DNA of 64,000 nucleotides from Anolis sagrei (taxonomy: Eukaryota > Chordata > Lepidosauria > Squamata > Anolidae), in NCBI RefSeq assembly GCF_037176765.1, contig NC_090022.1, positions 179,048,117-179,112,116 of the forward strand, written 5' to 3'. Both the position numbers and the translations under genes were made by a program. Of the stretch, positions 11,286 to 25,600 are shown one piece after another. Numbering within the stretch: the first letter of the stretch is position 1; each line of letters begins with the position of its first letter. The notes under the pieces were generated by a model, which was not told where the DNA came from, searched no databases, and saw only the letters and a list, made by a program, of their open reading frames with translations.

Positions 11286-11792
11286 AATGGTGAGGAAGGA
11301 TGGAAGTTGCTATGTTAAAGAATGGTGAGTTGGGGGAAACACATTTTCCACCTCTGGTAAACAGAAATCAGTTATCCAGAGGAGCAGTGAGTTTCCTCTT
11401 TTTTGACCTTAAGTGGATTTATTTCCCCTTACACCCTCTTAGATTGGAAACCCACCCAGTGACCTTTCTTGGTACATTAACTTTCTTTGCTGCGCTGAGT
11501 ATTTCGGCTTGCTCCTGCCTTTTTATTTCTGCTGGCGGCATTGTGTACCCTGTGTTACGTTCAGGAAAGATCTCTTCTGCTTTGATTCATGCCCTCTGCT
11601 GATGACTCACCTGCCTGGATCTGCACAAACACACACACACAATCTCACCTGGGCATGCACACACTTTTCTGACTCTTCTCTTGTCTCTCTGTGACAGTAA
11701 CCAAGTGAGGCCTTCCATCTGGGACTTCCCGATGGCCCTTGGACCCAAGTAATTGCCCTTGGAAGCAGGACCCCAACCCGCCTTTCCCAGAC
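11286..11792 (+). other. 5' flank of CCDC120 exon 1
   Basis: Non-repetitive. No CpG island or TATA-linked start could be recognised, so the CCDC120 promoter may be a distant 5' UTR exon, in or outside the window. Confidence 0.4.
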
Positions 11793-11841
11793 ATGGAGGT
11801 GAAAGGGCAACTGATCAACTCATCCAGCTACAGTTCTTCAG
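11793..11841 (+). CDS. CCDC120: CCDC120 coding exon 1
   Basis: ATG at 11793 encodes MEVKGQLINSSSYSSS, residues 1-16, and ends in phase 1 before the donor gtaact at 11842. An acceptor-like cag stands at about 11690-11697, so the exon may begin there with some 5' UTR; this was not proven. Confidence 0.9.
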
Positions 11842-14800
11842 GTAACTTCCTGTCTGCCAGCCAAAACCAGTTCTAGTGATGGGAAAGTAAGGCAGCTGAC
11901 TTGGGTAAAAGACGCCGAGTGGCATGGTGTCTGCGGGGCACCTGAAATTGAGGATATAGCACACATATTGTTTGATTGCAAATTGTATCAAAAGGTGAGA
12001 GACTTCCACCTTGGTCCATATATCAAACGGACAATGTATTGGGATTCTCAGAACAACATATTTTATGTGTGGCCAAGACCCAAAAATAACGTATAAAACA
12101 GCTCTGTACTTAAGCAAAACAATACGTCTGAGAACCACATATGTAGGGCTGATTGGGGTAAATTGTAGGGGTGATAATGAAATATGATGTATATACTCAG
12201 CTTGATCAGTTTATCAGTTTTATCATGTCTTATCATATGTATTTACTGTATTATTATAAGTGTCTTATTTTAACTTTCTATGTGGAGTGTGATCAGGTCT
12301 TGTCAGGCCTTGTTGTTCTGTTTCTTATTGTGATATGGCCTAAGGGCTAATCAATAAAATTACTACTACTACCGAGTGGCATGGAACGTACAGCCTTGCT
12401 CATGCCACGTACCTTCTCACTTAACCTATGGCCCTCATTATAGAGGATGTTGCCTAATCACCACAGCTGAAATAAAAATTCAGCCACCAACCCTGGAGAT
12501 ACAGTTGCCAGGTGGAGAATTACACTGGTTGCCCTTTGCTTTAGGCAGCAGAATGGTTTGCACTGCTCTTGTCTTCCTCATATCCTCCTACAGCCAGCTG
12601 TCCACCTTCTCTGGCATTAGGGGCACAGGACCCACGTGGAAGTGAAAAAGAAATGACTTTTTGGGGGGTGGGGGAAGTGAGATAACACTTTTTTTTGAAT
12701 TTTATTTTTATTTTATTTAAGTAAACATACATTTGCAAGTGTTTGTTGCATATAGTGCAATACTTTCTATCTATTAATGTTCTATAATCCTTTATCTCAT
12801 AATATATTTCTATTAAGGGATCACAGTCTACTATCTAAATATTACATAAAAAGATATCATAGATTCTTACTTTACATCCACTTCTTCCTTGTCTACAGTC
12901 TTATAGGATCATCTATATACATTTTTAATTTAACTTTACATTAAGGTGTTGAATCATTGGTTGCCATTCATTAACGAAGTTGTCTAGTATTTCTCCTCTT
13001 AATAATACAGTTATTTTGTCCATTATCAACATACCTATAATATATTTTTCCCATTCTTCTAAAGGAGGTATATCTGGGGTTTTCCAATATAACACTTTTA
13101 AAACAATGTCTAGATCAGGAGTCCTCAAACTTTTTAAACAGAGGGCCAGGTCACAGTCCTTCAAACTGTTGGAAGGCTGGATTATAATTTGAAAAAACAT
13201 GAATGAAATTCTATTCACACTCCAAATATCTTATTTGCAGTGCAAAAACCACTTAAAACAATAAAATAATTAAAATGAAGAACAGTTTTAACAAATATAA
13301 ACTTATTCGTATTTCAATGGGAAGTCTGGGCCTGCCTTTGGCTGATGAGATAGGATTGTTGTTGTTGTTGTTGTTGTTTGTTTGTTTTCAAGTCATTTCA
13401 GACTTAGGTTCACCCTGAGCGAGGGCCGGGTAAATGACCTTGGAGGGCCATAACCGGCCCGCGGGCCTTAGTTTGAGGATCCCTGGTCTAGATCTTCCAG
13501 CATTACTCCGTGGTCACCTTTCCTTGGCCTGGCATAGAACAGAGCTAGAACAGAGCTTTCCAAACATTTCATATTGATGACACACTTTTTAGACAGGTGT
13601 CATTTCACGACACAGTGATTCGGTTTTACTAGCAAACCAGAGGTTAAACCAACCCCTTATAAAAGATACAGGCACGTGCATCAATTGTAATAGCGACATG
13701 TATGGGGACACAACATACCTCATGAAACATATATTTAAAAATATATGATTTGTAGAATAATAGCCTCCAGCAAAGGATCACCGCCGTGTCGTGGCGCAGG
13801 ACCTTGAGCACCTCAATGATGCCATGAGCGAAACTGTGAAGGGCCACCCAAGACGGGACGGTCGTGGCAGAGAGGTCGGACCAAGCGTGATCCCTGGGGA
13901 AGGCAATGGCAGACTTTGTATTTCTAGGTGCAAAGATTACTGCAGATGCAGACTGTGGCCAGGAAATCAGAAGATGCTTACTTCTTGGGAGGAGAGCAAT
14001 GTCCAGTCTCAATAAAATCATAAAGAGTAGAGACATCACACTGGCAACAAAGATCCGCCTAGTCAAAGCCATGGTATTCCCTGTAGTAACCTACGGATGT
14101 GAGAGCTGGACCTTAGGGAAGGCTGAGCGAAGGAAGATCGATGCTTTTGAGCTGTGGTGTTGGAGGAAAGTGCTGAGAGTGCCTTGGACTGCGAGAAGAT
14201 CCAACCAGTCCATCCTCCAGGAAATAAAGCCCGACTACTCACTGGAGGGAAGGATACTACAGACAAAGATGAAGTACTTTGGCCACATCATGAGGAGACA
14301 GCAAAGCCTGGAGAAGACAATTATGCTGGGGAAAGTGGAAGGTAAAAGGAAGAGGGGCCGACCAAGGGCAAGATGGATGGATGGCATCCTTGAAGTGACT
14401 GGACTGACCTTGAAGGAGCTGGGGGTGGTGACGGCCGACAGGGAGCTCTGGCGTGGGCTGGTCCATGAGGTCACGAAGAGTCGGAGACGACTGAACGAAT
14501 GAACAACAACAGAATAATAGCAAACATTTGCAAGATTTTTGTCATTTTCCGTTATGCTTGCACAACACACCTACACATTGCAGTCGAAACAGTTTGTTGT
14601 GACACACAGCAAAAGTCAAAATGACAGATGTGGAGGGACAGCTGTATTTTTCTTCTCACTTGACTAGCATTTTCCATTCTTCTCATACCTCTCTGTTCGG
14701 TATTTATTTACTATATTTGTATACTGCTTTTCTCAGCCCTTGGGTAAAAGGAATACTTTTTCTCGGGAATCCCCTGATTGGTCATCTTCTGCTCTGCTTT

Positions 14801-17800
14801 CTTGTCTCCCCCCACAGAGGCCTTACAGCGAGATTTCTGCCCCCGAATTCGGCTAGAGCGGGTGCAAGAACTCCTGGAGAAGCAGCGGGCCCTTCAGCAG
14901 GTGCTCAGCCTTCGTCTGAAGGAGTTGCGCCGGGTTTGCCTCCAGGAAGCTGTGAGTAATCGTTGGAAAAGGAGGCTAGAAGGAGCTGGGTGAGACCAGA
15001 ACAGCAACTGGGGTGGGCCCATGGAGTAGAGCTACTGCTACTTTATCTCTGCGTAAGCCAGGGAGATGGGAAGTGTGGTTCCTCTGATGCTACAGCTCCC
15101 ATCAGCTCTTTCAAGCACTGCCACTTCCCAAGAGATGTTGGAATAATAGTTCAACACTAAGATCATCAGAATGAATGAGCCCTGGTGGTGCAATGGGTTA
15201 AACCCTTGTGCCCGCAGGTTTGCTGACCAAAAGGTCGGCGGTTTGAATCTGGTGAGCGGGGTGAGTTCCCATCTGTCAGCACCAGCTTCCCATGTGGGAA
15301 CATGAGAAAAGCCTCCCACAGGATGATAAAATATCTGGGCATTGCCTGGGCAACGTCCTTGCAGACGGCCAATTCCCTCACACCAGAAGCGACTTGCAGT
15401 TTCTCAAGTCGCTCCTGATATGACCAAAAAAACAACAACATATCACCTGAATTTTTAGATCCTCCTTGGAGATGTGGTGAGAGGTTTCAGTAGTACTTCA
15501 ACAGCCATTAATATATAACCAATTAATTACCTTGATCTCTACAGTACACATTTCAAACTTCTCCCTCTTCTCATTCTACTCTCATGCATTCTATGATGAT
15601 GAAGAAAGAATTGCAGACACACACACAAAACATCAGAATAAACATAGGTACTCAGGAACTGTCAATTGTAAGAGTAACACTTGCACCAGCAGTTACAATG
15701 AGATCAGCAGAGTATGATTCTTTAAAACAAAAACTAAATTTTCATGAATACAACAAAGGAATTGAAAAAGAAAAAAATATATAGAAATAAGCCCCATACC
15801 ATCTCCGCCCCCAAATCCTTCCATCTTAATCAAACAGACAAACTCTCTTCTCCTCATTCTAGTCCAGTATTCAGTCATGACTAAACTGTGGATTTTTGGC
15901 ATTCTGTTATGAACCAAGTAATCCTGCCATTTGAAATCTATCCACAGTACAAACCAAACTTTAAAACCTGATCAGCTTTAAGATCCCTTCTACACTGCCA
16001 TATAATCCAGATTATCAAAGCAGATAGCCAACATTATCTGCTTTGAATTGGATTATATGAGTCTACACTGCCATATAATTGAGTTCAAAACATCTAATCT
16101 GGATTTTATATGGCAGTGGAGAAGAGGCTGATGAAATTCAGGTGATGAAATTCAGCTTTTCTCTTTGCTTCTGACTCTTCAATTGCTTCCGACTCTTCGT
16201 GACCTCATGGACCAGCCCATGCCAGAGCTCCCTGTTGGCCGTCACCACCTCCAGCTTTTCTCTAAGTGTATAAATTAATTTTGAGCATAGATGGTATAAA
16301 CTCCACCCTCCCCGTTTCTTTTTGCTGCATATTACTCTGGGCTCTTCTCTTTGACCACACTGAAGAACTGCTCTTTTTTTTCTTTGCCAGGAACTGACGG
16401 GAAAGTTGCCTCCGGAGTATCCACTAGAACCAGGTGAAAGGCTCCAGCCTGTGCGGAGGAGGCCAGGGCTTGCCTACCGGGTCCCCAATGTCCTGAAGAA
16501 TGAAGTGAGTTGCAGGCTGTCTGGGTGGCATAGGAGGGTGGCATTCCAGAACCCACTGCTCATTTCCGCTTTTGGACTGTCTGTGTGCTACTAGACCTGC
16601 TCTAAATATCAAATTTATGATACTATATCTCCGTGTGCGAGAATCATATCTATCTATCTATCTATATCTATGGCTGGATGGTTCCTTGTCAGGAGGCCTT
16701 TGATTACGTTTTCTTGCCCTGGTGAAGGGAGTTGGACTGAATGGCCTTTAGTATTTTCTATTGCTCTTGGGGGTTCTGTGTGGGAAGTTTGCCCCAATTC
16801 TGTCGTTGGTGGGGTTCAGAAGGCTCTTTGATTGTTAGGTGATTGTTAGGTGAACTATAAATCCCAGTAACTACAACTCCCAAATGTCAGGGTCTATTTC
16901 CCCCAAACTCCACCTGATTTCACATTTGGGCATATGGAGTATTTGTGCCAAGTTTGGTCCAGATCCATCATTGTTTGAGTCCACAGTGCTCTCTGGATGT
17001 AGGTGAACTACAACTCCCAAACTCAAGGTCAATGTCCATCAAACCCTTCTAGTGTTTTCTGTTGGTCATGGGAGTCCTGTATGCCAAGATTGGTTCAATT
17101 CCATCATTGGTGGAGTTCAGAATGCTCTTTGATTGTAGGTGAACTATAAATCCCAGCAACTACAACTCTCAAATGACAAAATCATAATTTATTTATATAG
17201 ATTTACAGTATTTATATTCCGCCTTCCTCACCCCGAAGGGGACTCAGGATGGATCATAGAACATACATATTTGGAAAATATTCAGTGCCGTTTTATGCAC
17301 AAACAAAACAGAAAATTATACATAGATAGAGGTGTATATATGTTGGCTTTTCCCATCTTCGGCATCTCGGTTCTTGCCATGGGGGTGTTCTGTCGCTCCA
17401 TCTCCCTGCTGAAGAACTTTCCTCCTTTGATCGAACTGCCTTATGGGTGCCTCAGAATATCTCCCCACTTTTTATAAGTGGTAATTATTTATCTACTCAC
17501 ATTTCCTTTCGAACCGCTAAGTAGGTGGAAGCTTGGCTAAAGGCCAGGAGCTTACCCTGACCCGGGCTTTGAACTGGCAGCCTTTTGACTGACAGGATTT
17601 ACTGCAGCTGGTGGTTTAACCTGCTGTGCTAAGCCTGGCCCTCAAACAAATGAAAATTTTTATTTCTCATATTAGGAGTGAATCCAATATTTTCCTATAT
17701 AAAATAAAGTTTCGCGGCTGTATCCAACATTTTCTTGTATTTTCTCTTTATTTCCAAGTGTGCTACATTATACAAAGAAACTCAGGCAATAGGAGCAGTT

Positions 17801-20800
17801 AAAAGAAAGAACTTAGTGTGCTCACAATGCTTCATAAAAATCAGAGATAGAGCTAGGGTTCCCCTGGAAAAAGGGTCTTCTGAAGGGTTCCATAACCTAA
17901 AAGGTTTGAGAGTCGCTGCTCTTAAATGTCAGGAAAGACCACCTTTCTCTTGCCAGTATTAAAGTAAAATTCAGGAGATGATCCTGTTGGCTATTCAGGG
18001 GCGGCTCAACCCATTACGCAAAATAAGCATTTGCAGTATAGTTGATTTTGCCCAGGGGCGCTCTTGAGGCGGTCTTGGGGGAAACTAGACCTTGACATAT
18101 GCGAGTTGTAGTTACTGGGATGTATAGTTCACCTACAATCAAAGAGCATTCTGAACTCCACCAATGATGGAATTGAACCAAATATGGCACACACAACTCC
18201 CACGACGAACAGAAAATATATATCAGTGATTGGTTGGGGGGGGGGGGGGCAAAATACTGTTTGTTTATCGTTGAAAATTACCTAGGGCCGCCTCTGTGGC
18301 TATTGTATATGGAGTGAGAAAGGGTCATGATCCTAAGGCATCCCTTCTCCTGTCCTCTAGGAAGCACCTTCGCTGGAGGAGCTGACTCGAGAGCTGGCTC
18401 TGCAGCAACAAGTGGCTGAAGCCGCCCGACGCCTCGCTGTTGCCCCTGAGTTAACAGCCGACCAGCGTCGCCGCCGGAGGCAGGTCCAGGCCGATGCTGC
18501 CCAGCGCCTTCGGGAGATCGAGGCTCAGGTGGCAGAGTGCCGGATGCGGCTAGGCAAAGGGCCGCTTCAGAGGATCAGCCACGGTGAGTTGGGGGGGGGG
18601 GGGGGGCAGACCTCCTTTTAATTTTTCCCTTCCTCCTTGATTTATCTTCTGAGTTGTTTTCAACAACCCCACTCCCTTTTTCTCCAAACACCAATTTGCT
18701 CCTTGCACTCTTTCCCTATTTTTTTGGATGTTTCATGCATGATACTAGAAAGCTTGTTAGCCCCAGAGATGAAATACGGCAAATGGAAGGTCATCCCTTG
18801 AAGAACTTTAGGAAGAGTGGGATCCCTTTGCCATCCAATAAAGATGCTCCCTTGATTTATTTATTTAAAACTTTTATATCCCGGTCTTTTCACCTCCGTA
18901 GAGGGACTCAGACTGGCTTACAGCAAGGATTCAATGCTACTAATACAAGTTAAAACATCATACAACAATACAAGATTAAAATACATATAGATAAAATACA
19001 TATATACCAAATTGCCAAGGTAGAATCATGTTCAACTCCGCATATGTGGTCACTCACTTTGGCCTGTAATCAGTCTCAGCCATTATTCTGGGAATACTTC
19101 GTTCTGTAACCAGGATTTCGCTAGCCTCCTGAAGGACAAGAGGGAGGGGGCAGATCTAATCTCACTCGGGAGAGGGTTCCATAGCTATGGGGCCACCACA
19201 GAGAAGGCCCTGTCTCTCGTTCCCACCAAACAAGCTTGAGAAGGTGGTGGGACCGAGAGCAGGGCCTCTCCGGAAGATCTTAATGTCCTTGATAGTTCAT
19301 AGGGGAGAATACATTTGGACAGGTAAACTGGACCGGAACCATATTGGGATTTATAGGTTAAAACCAGTACTTTAAATTGTGCTCGGAAGCTAATTGGCAG
19401 CCAGTGGAGCTGGTGCAGCAAGGGAGTTGTGCCCTCCCTGTACCCAGCTCCTGTCAGTAGCCTGGCTGCCGAGCGCTAAACTAAATGCAGCTTCCGGGCA
19501 ATCTTCAGGGGCAACCCCACATAGAGAGCGTTGCCGTAATCTATACGGGATGTAACCAGAGTGCGGACCACTGTGGCCAAGTCAGACTTCCCAAGGTGGA
19601 GCAGAGGGCACTACCTTTCAGGGAGGAGGCTGCATCAGAGAATAGGGAGGCCCTGTGATCCTAAAGTATACCAGTGACAAGGTGTTAACATTGATGATTG
19701 CTGTGAATCTTTTCCTTCTGTCGGAACTGTAAAGCTTGGAGCGTTTACTCAGTCCCTGTTGCACCTCAGAATAGATTCACCTTGCTGAAATCACCAGAAC
19801 TGCACACAGACCGAAGTCTTTGTAGTTTATTAAAAAATAAAAGATAAAAAGTTTAAAAAGCAAGTAATGTTTCAAAGATAAATAAAACATAGCACTATAA
19901 AGCAGGATTCCAAGTGGCACCAACAAAACAAAGTCCCATGAAAATATGACAAAATCCCAAGACCATGGACACAGGAAAACGAGCACAAGCTGCTTGGTTG
20001 AGCAAGAAGTTGCTCTGACAAAGGTTTGTTTTCAAACGCACTGTTTAATACCCTTTGCAATACATGAAAGCATTTCTTTGGGCTCTGGCCTCCTTCTTGT
20101 TGGCTATTTTCACACTCCTTCGAACTCTGAATTCCAAACTGTCAGCCCGATCTAAGATTCCTGTTTCATAAAGGTCAGGCTGCTTGTTGGTGTCAGCCTG
20201 GTTGCCTTTCTGCCTACTATCAGGCTGAGAACTGTCCTCCTTTTCTGAGTCAATTTGCACCTGACTAGTTTCAGTATCAAAAACATCATTCCCTGCTGTG
20301 GGAAACTGAATTTGCACACCCTGTTCCTCATTGTCTACAACAGGAACATTTTGAACCTGATTGTGAACCTGAATCCCATCATCCTCGTCAGAGTCACTCT
20401 GAGACCCCATCTGAGTCACAACACTATCAGTCTGTGTCTGTGGTTCCAGCTGAGTCACAACAGTCCCAACCGATACTGCAGTTCCTGGAATCGCCCACGC
20501 AAAATGAACCAAATTGGGCGAGTGGGCTTATTGACAAAATACCCTCTTTATAGGCCTTATAGGTAATAATCAGCACTTTGTATTTAGCTTGGAAGCAGGC
20601 TGGCAGCCAGTGGAGCTACCGCAACATGGAAGGTGGTTCTTTCTCTGTACAGAGCCTAGCAACCTGGCTGCCAATCTCTGAACTAATTGTAGCTTCTGAA
20701 CTATCTTCAAAGGCAACCCCACATAGAGAGCATTGCAGTAGTCCAAGCAGGATGTGACTAAGGCTGTGATGGTCCCCTATGAACCATCAAGGTTGTTAAG

Positions 20801-22646
20801 ATCTTCTGGAGGGGCCCTGCTCTCGGTCCCACCATCTTCGCAATCGCGTCTGGTGGGGACGAGGGACAGGGCCTTCTTGGTGGTGGCCCCTCGGCTCTGG
20901 AACTCTCTCCCATTGGAGATTAGAACTGCCCCTTCCCTCCTGACCTTTATAAAGTTGGTGAAAACCTGGCTTTGGAATCTGGCATTTGATGAGTGAGGCA
21001 ATGGCTTTTGACCACATGGACGGATGGGGATGAATAGAGATTTTTATGCTAACGACTGTACTTTATATAATTATATGATAGTACTTTAATGTGTTTATAT
21101 TAGTGTATTATTGATGTGGTGTTCTTAAATCATTGTGTATGAACCCCTTGTTGTAAACCGGCCTGAGTCCCTCGTTGGGAGGTGAGAAGACCGGTATATA
21201 AAAGTTCTAAATAAATAAATAAGGCATAGACTACTATGACCAAGTCTGGCGTCTCAAGGTACCTTGACACGCAGAGTAACTTATTAGCAGCAGTGTGACC
21301 CAGCACCAGTAGCCCAAAGTGATAAAAAGAACGAAAACACACAGAACAATGTTATCCCTTCCACAGGAGGCTTTTCTTTATAGCAAAATAATTTACAAGA
21401 ACTAGGTTTCCATAACACAAATAAACACATATGTAGTAGCTTTACACATGCAGCAGCCTTCACATTGGAGCTTTCTGACACGAGGCTTCTCTCTCACAGA
21501 GGTTTACCATACACTCCTCAGGATGACAATAGATTTGGCTCACTGACTTTCTGACACGAAGGCTTCTCTCCCACAGAGGTTTACCTTACACTCCTCAGGA
21601 TGACAATAGCTTTGGCTCACTGACTTTCTGACACAAAGGCTTCTCTCCCACAGAGGTTTACCTTACACTCCTCAGGATGACAATAGCTTTGGCTCACTGA
21701 CTTTCTGATACGAAGGCTTCTCTTACACAGAGGTTTACCTTACACTCCTCAGGATGACAATAGCTTTGGCTCACTGACTTTCTGACACGAAGGCTTCTCT
21801 CCCACAGAGGTTTACCTTACACTCCTCAGGATGACAATAGCTTTGGCTCACTGGCTTTCTGACACGAAGGCTTCTCTCTCACAGAGGTTTACCTTACACT
21901 CCTCAGGATGACAATAGCTTTGGCTCACTGACTTTCTGACACGAAGGCTTCTCTCCCACAGAGGTTTACCTTACACTCCTCAGGATGACAATAGCTTTGG
22001 CTCACTGACTTTCTGACACGAAGGCTTCTCTCCCACAGAGGTTTACCTTACACTCCTCAGGATGACAATAGCTTTGGCTCATTGACTTTCTGATACGAAG
22101 GCTTCTCTTACACAGAGGTTTACCTTACACTCCTCAGGATGACAATAGCTTTGGCCCACTGACTCTTAACAGGCTTTGGCCTACTAACTCTTTCAGTGTT
22201 TGACTCACACTTTTGTAATCAAAAATACCCAGTTAATATTTAATATTTCTGACAAACCACACTCTACTGACTGGGGAATTGAAGCCTGTTTTGGATATAA
22301 TAGTGTTGAATAGCAACTTTTCAAGTCTCTGGGAGCTAACAGTCATTTGCTCAAAACAAAACACTGCGTAGATGGCACAATACCCTACCCCCTTTCCTTT
22401 TGGTGCATTATGTAGCTACTCCTCCCATCCTGGCTTCTTATCCATCCCCCTTTTATCCATTGTTTCTCTGTCCCCAAAATAGAAGAGGCTTTTCATTCCG
22501 AGAGCAGCTCCCTCTCAGAATCGGCCAGCCATGAAAACGGTAAGTCTGTTCTACACAGTCCCTGGATCTCCTACCTAGATCAAGGAGGGGAAAATGGTGG
22601 TGATGGATATAAACTGAGTGCTGTTTTTGTGTGCTTTGATGTCATG

Positions 22647-22685
<39 letters not shown>

Positions 22686-25600
22686 TTCAATATATTATGA
22701 CCCTAAGATGAGTCTATCATATTTTTTCTGGGCAAGATTTATTCAGAGGGGTTGTGTTTTTACCTTCTTTTGAGTTTGAGAGACTTGCACAAAGTCATGA
22801 GGTAGGTTTCTATGTCTGAGCAAGTATTCGTACCCTAATAGAACACCCAAACAACTGCATCTAAAGATTTACATGGCAACAGGCTTAATGTCAAATCAGA
22901 GGCTGAAGTCTAAAATTACCTGGAAATTGTTAGCCCTAGTTGATGTAGAATCATAGAGTTGGATGAGACCTCTTGGGCCATCCAGTTTTCGAACGGATCG
23001 GTTGGCAGAAACTGGGGCTGACAGCGGAAGCTCACGCCACTCCCTGAATTCGAACCTGCGACCTTTCAGTCAACAAGCTCAGCAAGCTCAGTGGTTTAAC
23101 CCACTGCGCCTCACTAAACTACCAACCCCAAAATTCTGCAGAAGGCAGCAATCGGATTTAAAGTGGAAGAAAAAGGAGTTTGGAGAGATCGACAGGAAGT
23201 AAAGGGAAAAGGAGTTTGGAGAGAGATTGATTGTAAACAAGTGGAAAAAGGAGTTTGGAAGGATTGATAGGAAGAAAAGGAATTTGGAGAGATATGGATA
23301 GGAAGAAAAGAGGAAAGGGATTATGAGAGTCGATAGGAAGAACAAGGAAAGTGAGGTGGAGAGATACAGACATGCTTTGGCTCAGCACTAAGATTACATG
23401 GCAGGGACGGAGAGAAGAGGCCCGTTTCTAAGTATGAGTTGTTTATAAATCAGATGTTCATAACTCAGGGACTGCCTGTATACTGTACATATAATTTAGG
23501 AACAATTTATTTAAATTATGATTTATTATTATTTATATATTTTATGTATTTACAGTATTTGTATACCGCTTTTCTCACCCCGAGGGGGACTCAAAGCGGG
23601 TTTACATGTAAGTAATGGCAAAATACAAACAATTACAGTTATACAGTACAATTAGACATAAATCAAGTTAAAAACAAGTACATCCACAAGCAATAAAACA
23701 ATAATTAAAACAATAAAACAGTCTCATCCGTCGAATCGCCGTTCCAGTCATTGTCTTTCCGAAATGCTGCATACATTTGCTTCTACTCCCCGAAGGCTTG
23801 GTCCCAAAACTATGATTTTTTTTCTCTAAAAACCAAGAGAGAGGGAGCAGATTTTAACTCATTTGGGAGTGTGTTCCATAGGCGGGGGGGCTACAGCCGA
23901 GAAGACCCTGTCTCTCGTCCCCGCCAGACGCATCTGTGCTGTTGACGGGAGCGAGAGCAGGGCCTCCCCGGATGATCTTAGATCATGAGGTGGGACGTAG
24001 GGGTAGGGACGTAGGTGGGATGTAAATTATGTGTTTAATGCAGAGCTGGGGAAAGTGTGGCTCTCCAGAAGGTTCAACTGTAGTTATTGACACCAGTTTA
24101 AATCAGCTAGGGTTGATGGGAATTGAATTTCAGTAACGTCTGAAAGATCACACATTTCATACCCACGATCTCAAGGGAAGGAATGAGTCTCAAGGTTTCA
24201 AGAGCATGGGGCTACCCATTTTTATTCTGTCTTTTTTTTTTTTTTTGCCGAGGTAGGGGTTTGTGGATGCTTCTATCCTGTCCATTGTGCTCTGTCCTCA
24301 GATGACCCCCACAGCTTCCATTCTGCGAAAGTCTCCAATCACCAGGGGCCTTTCCCTGATCGCCCTTCACCCCCCAAGGCCCGAGATCACCTCCGCGCCA
24401 TCTCCAGCAGCCCCGACCGGCGACCGGGATGGCGGCTTTTTCAGCCAGATCTATACAGCGAGGCTAAAGACCGTCGGAACTCGGTTGCCAGCCCGACAAG
24501 GTGAGCAGAGAGAGGTTGGGCTGGAGGTGACAGGTGGGGAGAGAGCCCAAAGGACCTTGCCTTTTGGGATTGTCTCGTTCTGGTTGGTAGTGAACATTTT
24601 ATTTGTCGTGTCAGAGTAACCAGTCCATTATATTACATTTCTAACAGAACAAATCAAACAAACAGACAAATACAAAACTTGTGAGTTTGGTAGTTGGTTA
24701 ACTGTCCTTTGACCAGTATCTGGCCACTTGGAGTACTTCTGGTGTTGCTGCAAGAAGGTCCTCCATTGTGCAAGTGGCAGGGCTCAGGGTGCATTGCAGC
24801 AGGTGGTCTCCACACTTGCATGTCGAGGATTCCACTTTGTGGCCCCATTTCTCAAGGTTGGCTCTGCATCTCGTGGTGCCAGAGCGCAGTCTGTTCAGTG
24901 CCTTCCAAGTTGCCCAGTCTTCTGTGTGCCTAGGAGGGAGTCTCTCATTTGGTATCAGCCATTGGTTGAGGTGCTGGGTTTGAGCCTGCCACTTTTGGAC
25001 TCTCGCTTGCTGAGGTGTTCCAGCGAGTGTCTCTGTAGATCTTAGAAAACTATTTCTAGATTTAAGTCGTTGACGTGCTGGCTGATACCCAAACAGGGGA
25101 TGAGCTGGAGATGTCTCTGCCTTGATCCTTTCACTATTGCCTGCTACTTCCCGGCGGATGTCAGGTGGTGCAATACCGGCTAAGCAGTGTAATTTCTCCA
25201 GTGGTGTAGGGCGCAGACACCCCGTGATAATGCAGCATGTTTCATTCAGAGCCACATCCACTGTTTTAGTGTGGTGAGATGTGTTCCACACTGCACATGC
25301 ATACTCAGCAGCAGAGTAGTACAGCGCAAGGGCAGATGTCTTCACTGTATCTGGTTGTGATCCCCAGGTTGTGCCAGTCAGCTTTCGTATGATATTGTTT
25401 CTGGCACCCAGTGAACATAGCAAGGGAGTTAATATTTGACATCTTAAACCTATTAAAGGTATAGGCCTTTTTTACAACTCATGCAGCAAAATGCCTTGCT
25501 TATGCTCAAACATATGCATAAAAAACTTTGAGAAAGGTAGTGGATTAGATAAGAACAACCTACCTCAGAAATTACCTTTTGTCTATTAAACTCTTTTTCA

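Noticed and set aside
13906-14502. 198-codon frame as a host gene
   Set aside because: It is the C-terminus of a BovB LINE with target duplication.
20045-20512. 155-codon acidic frame as a host gene
   Set aside because: Next to LTR-like sequence and typical of a retroelement polyprotein tail; treated as a fossil.
21471-22162. Regular repeats resembling a CRISPR array
   Set aside because: Units are contiguous 77-bp tandem copies with no unique spacers, in a vertebrate intron.
24698-25423. 241-codon frame as a host gene
   Set aside because: RT-tail sequence of a LINE, antisense in a CCDC120 intron, no splice structure.
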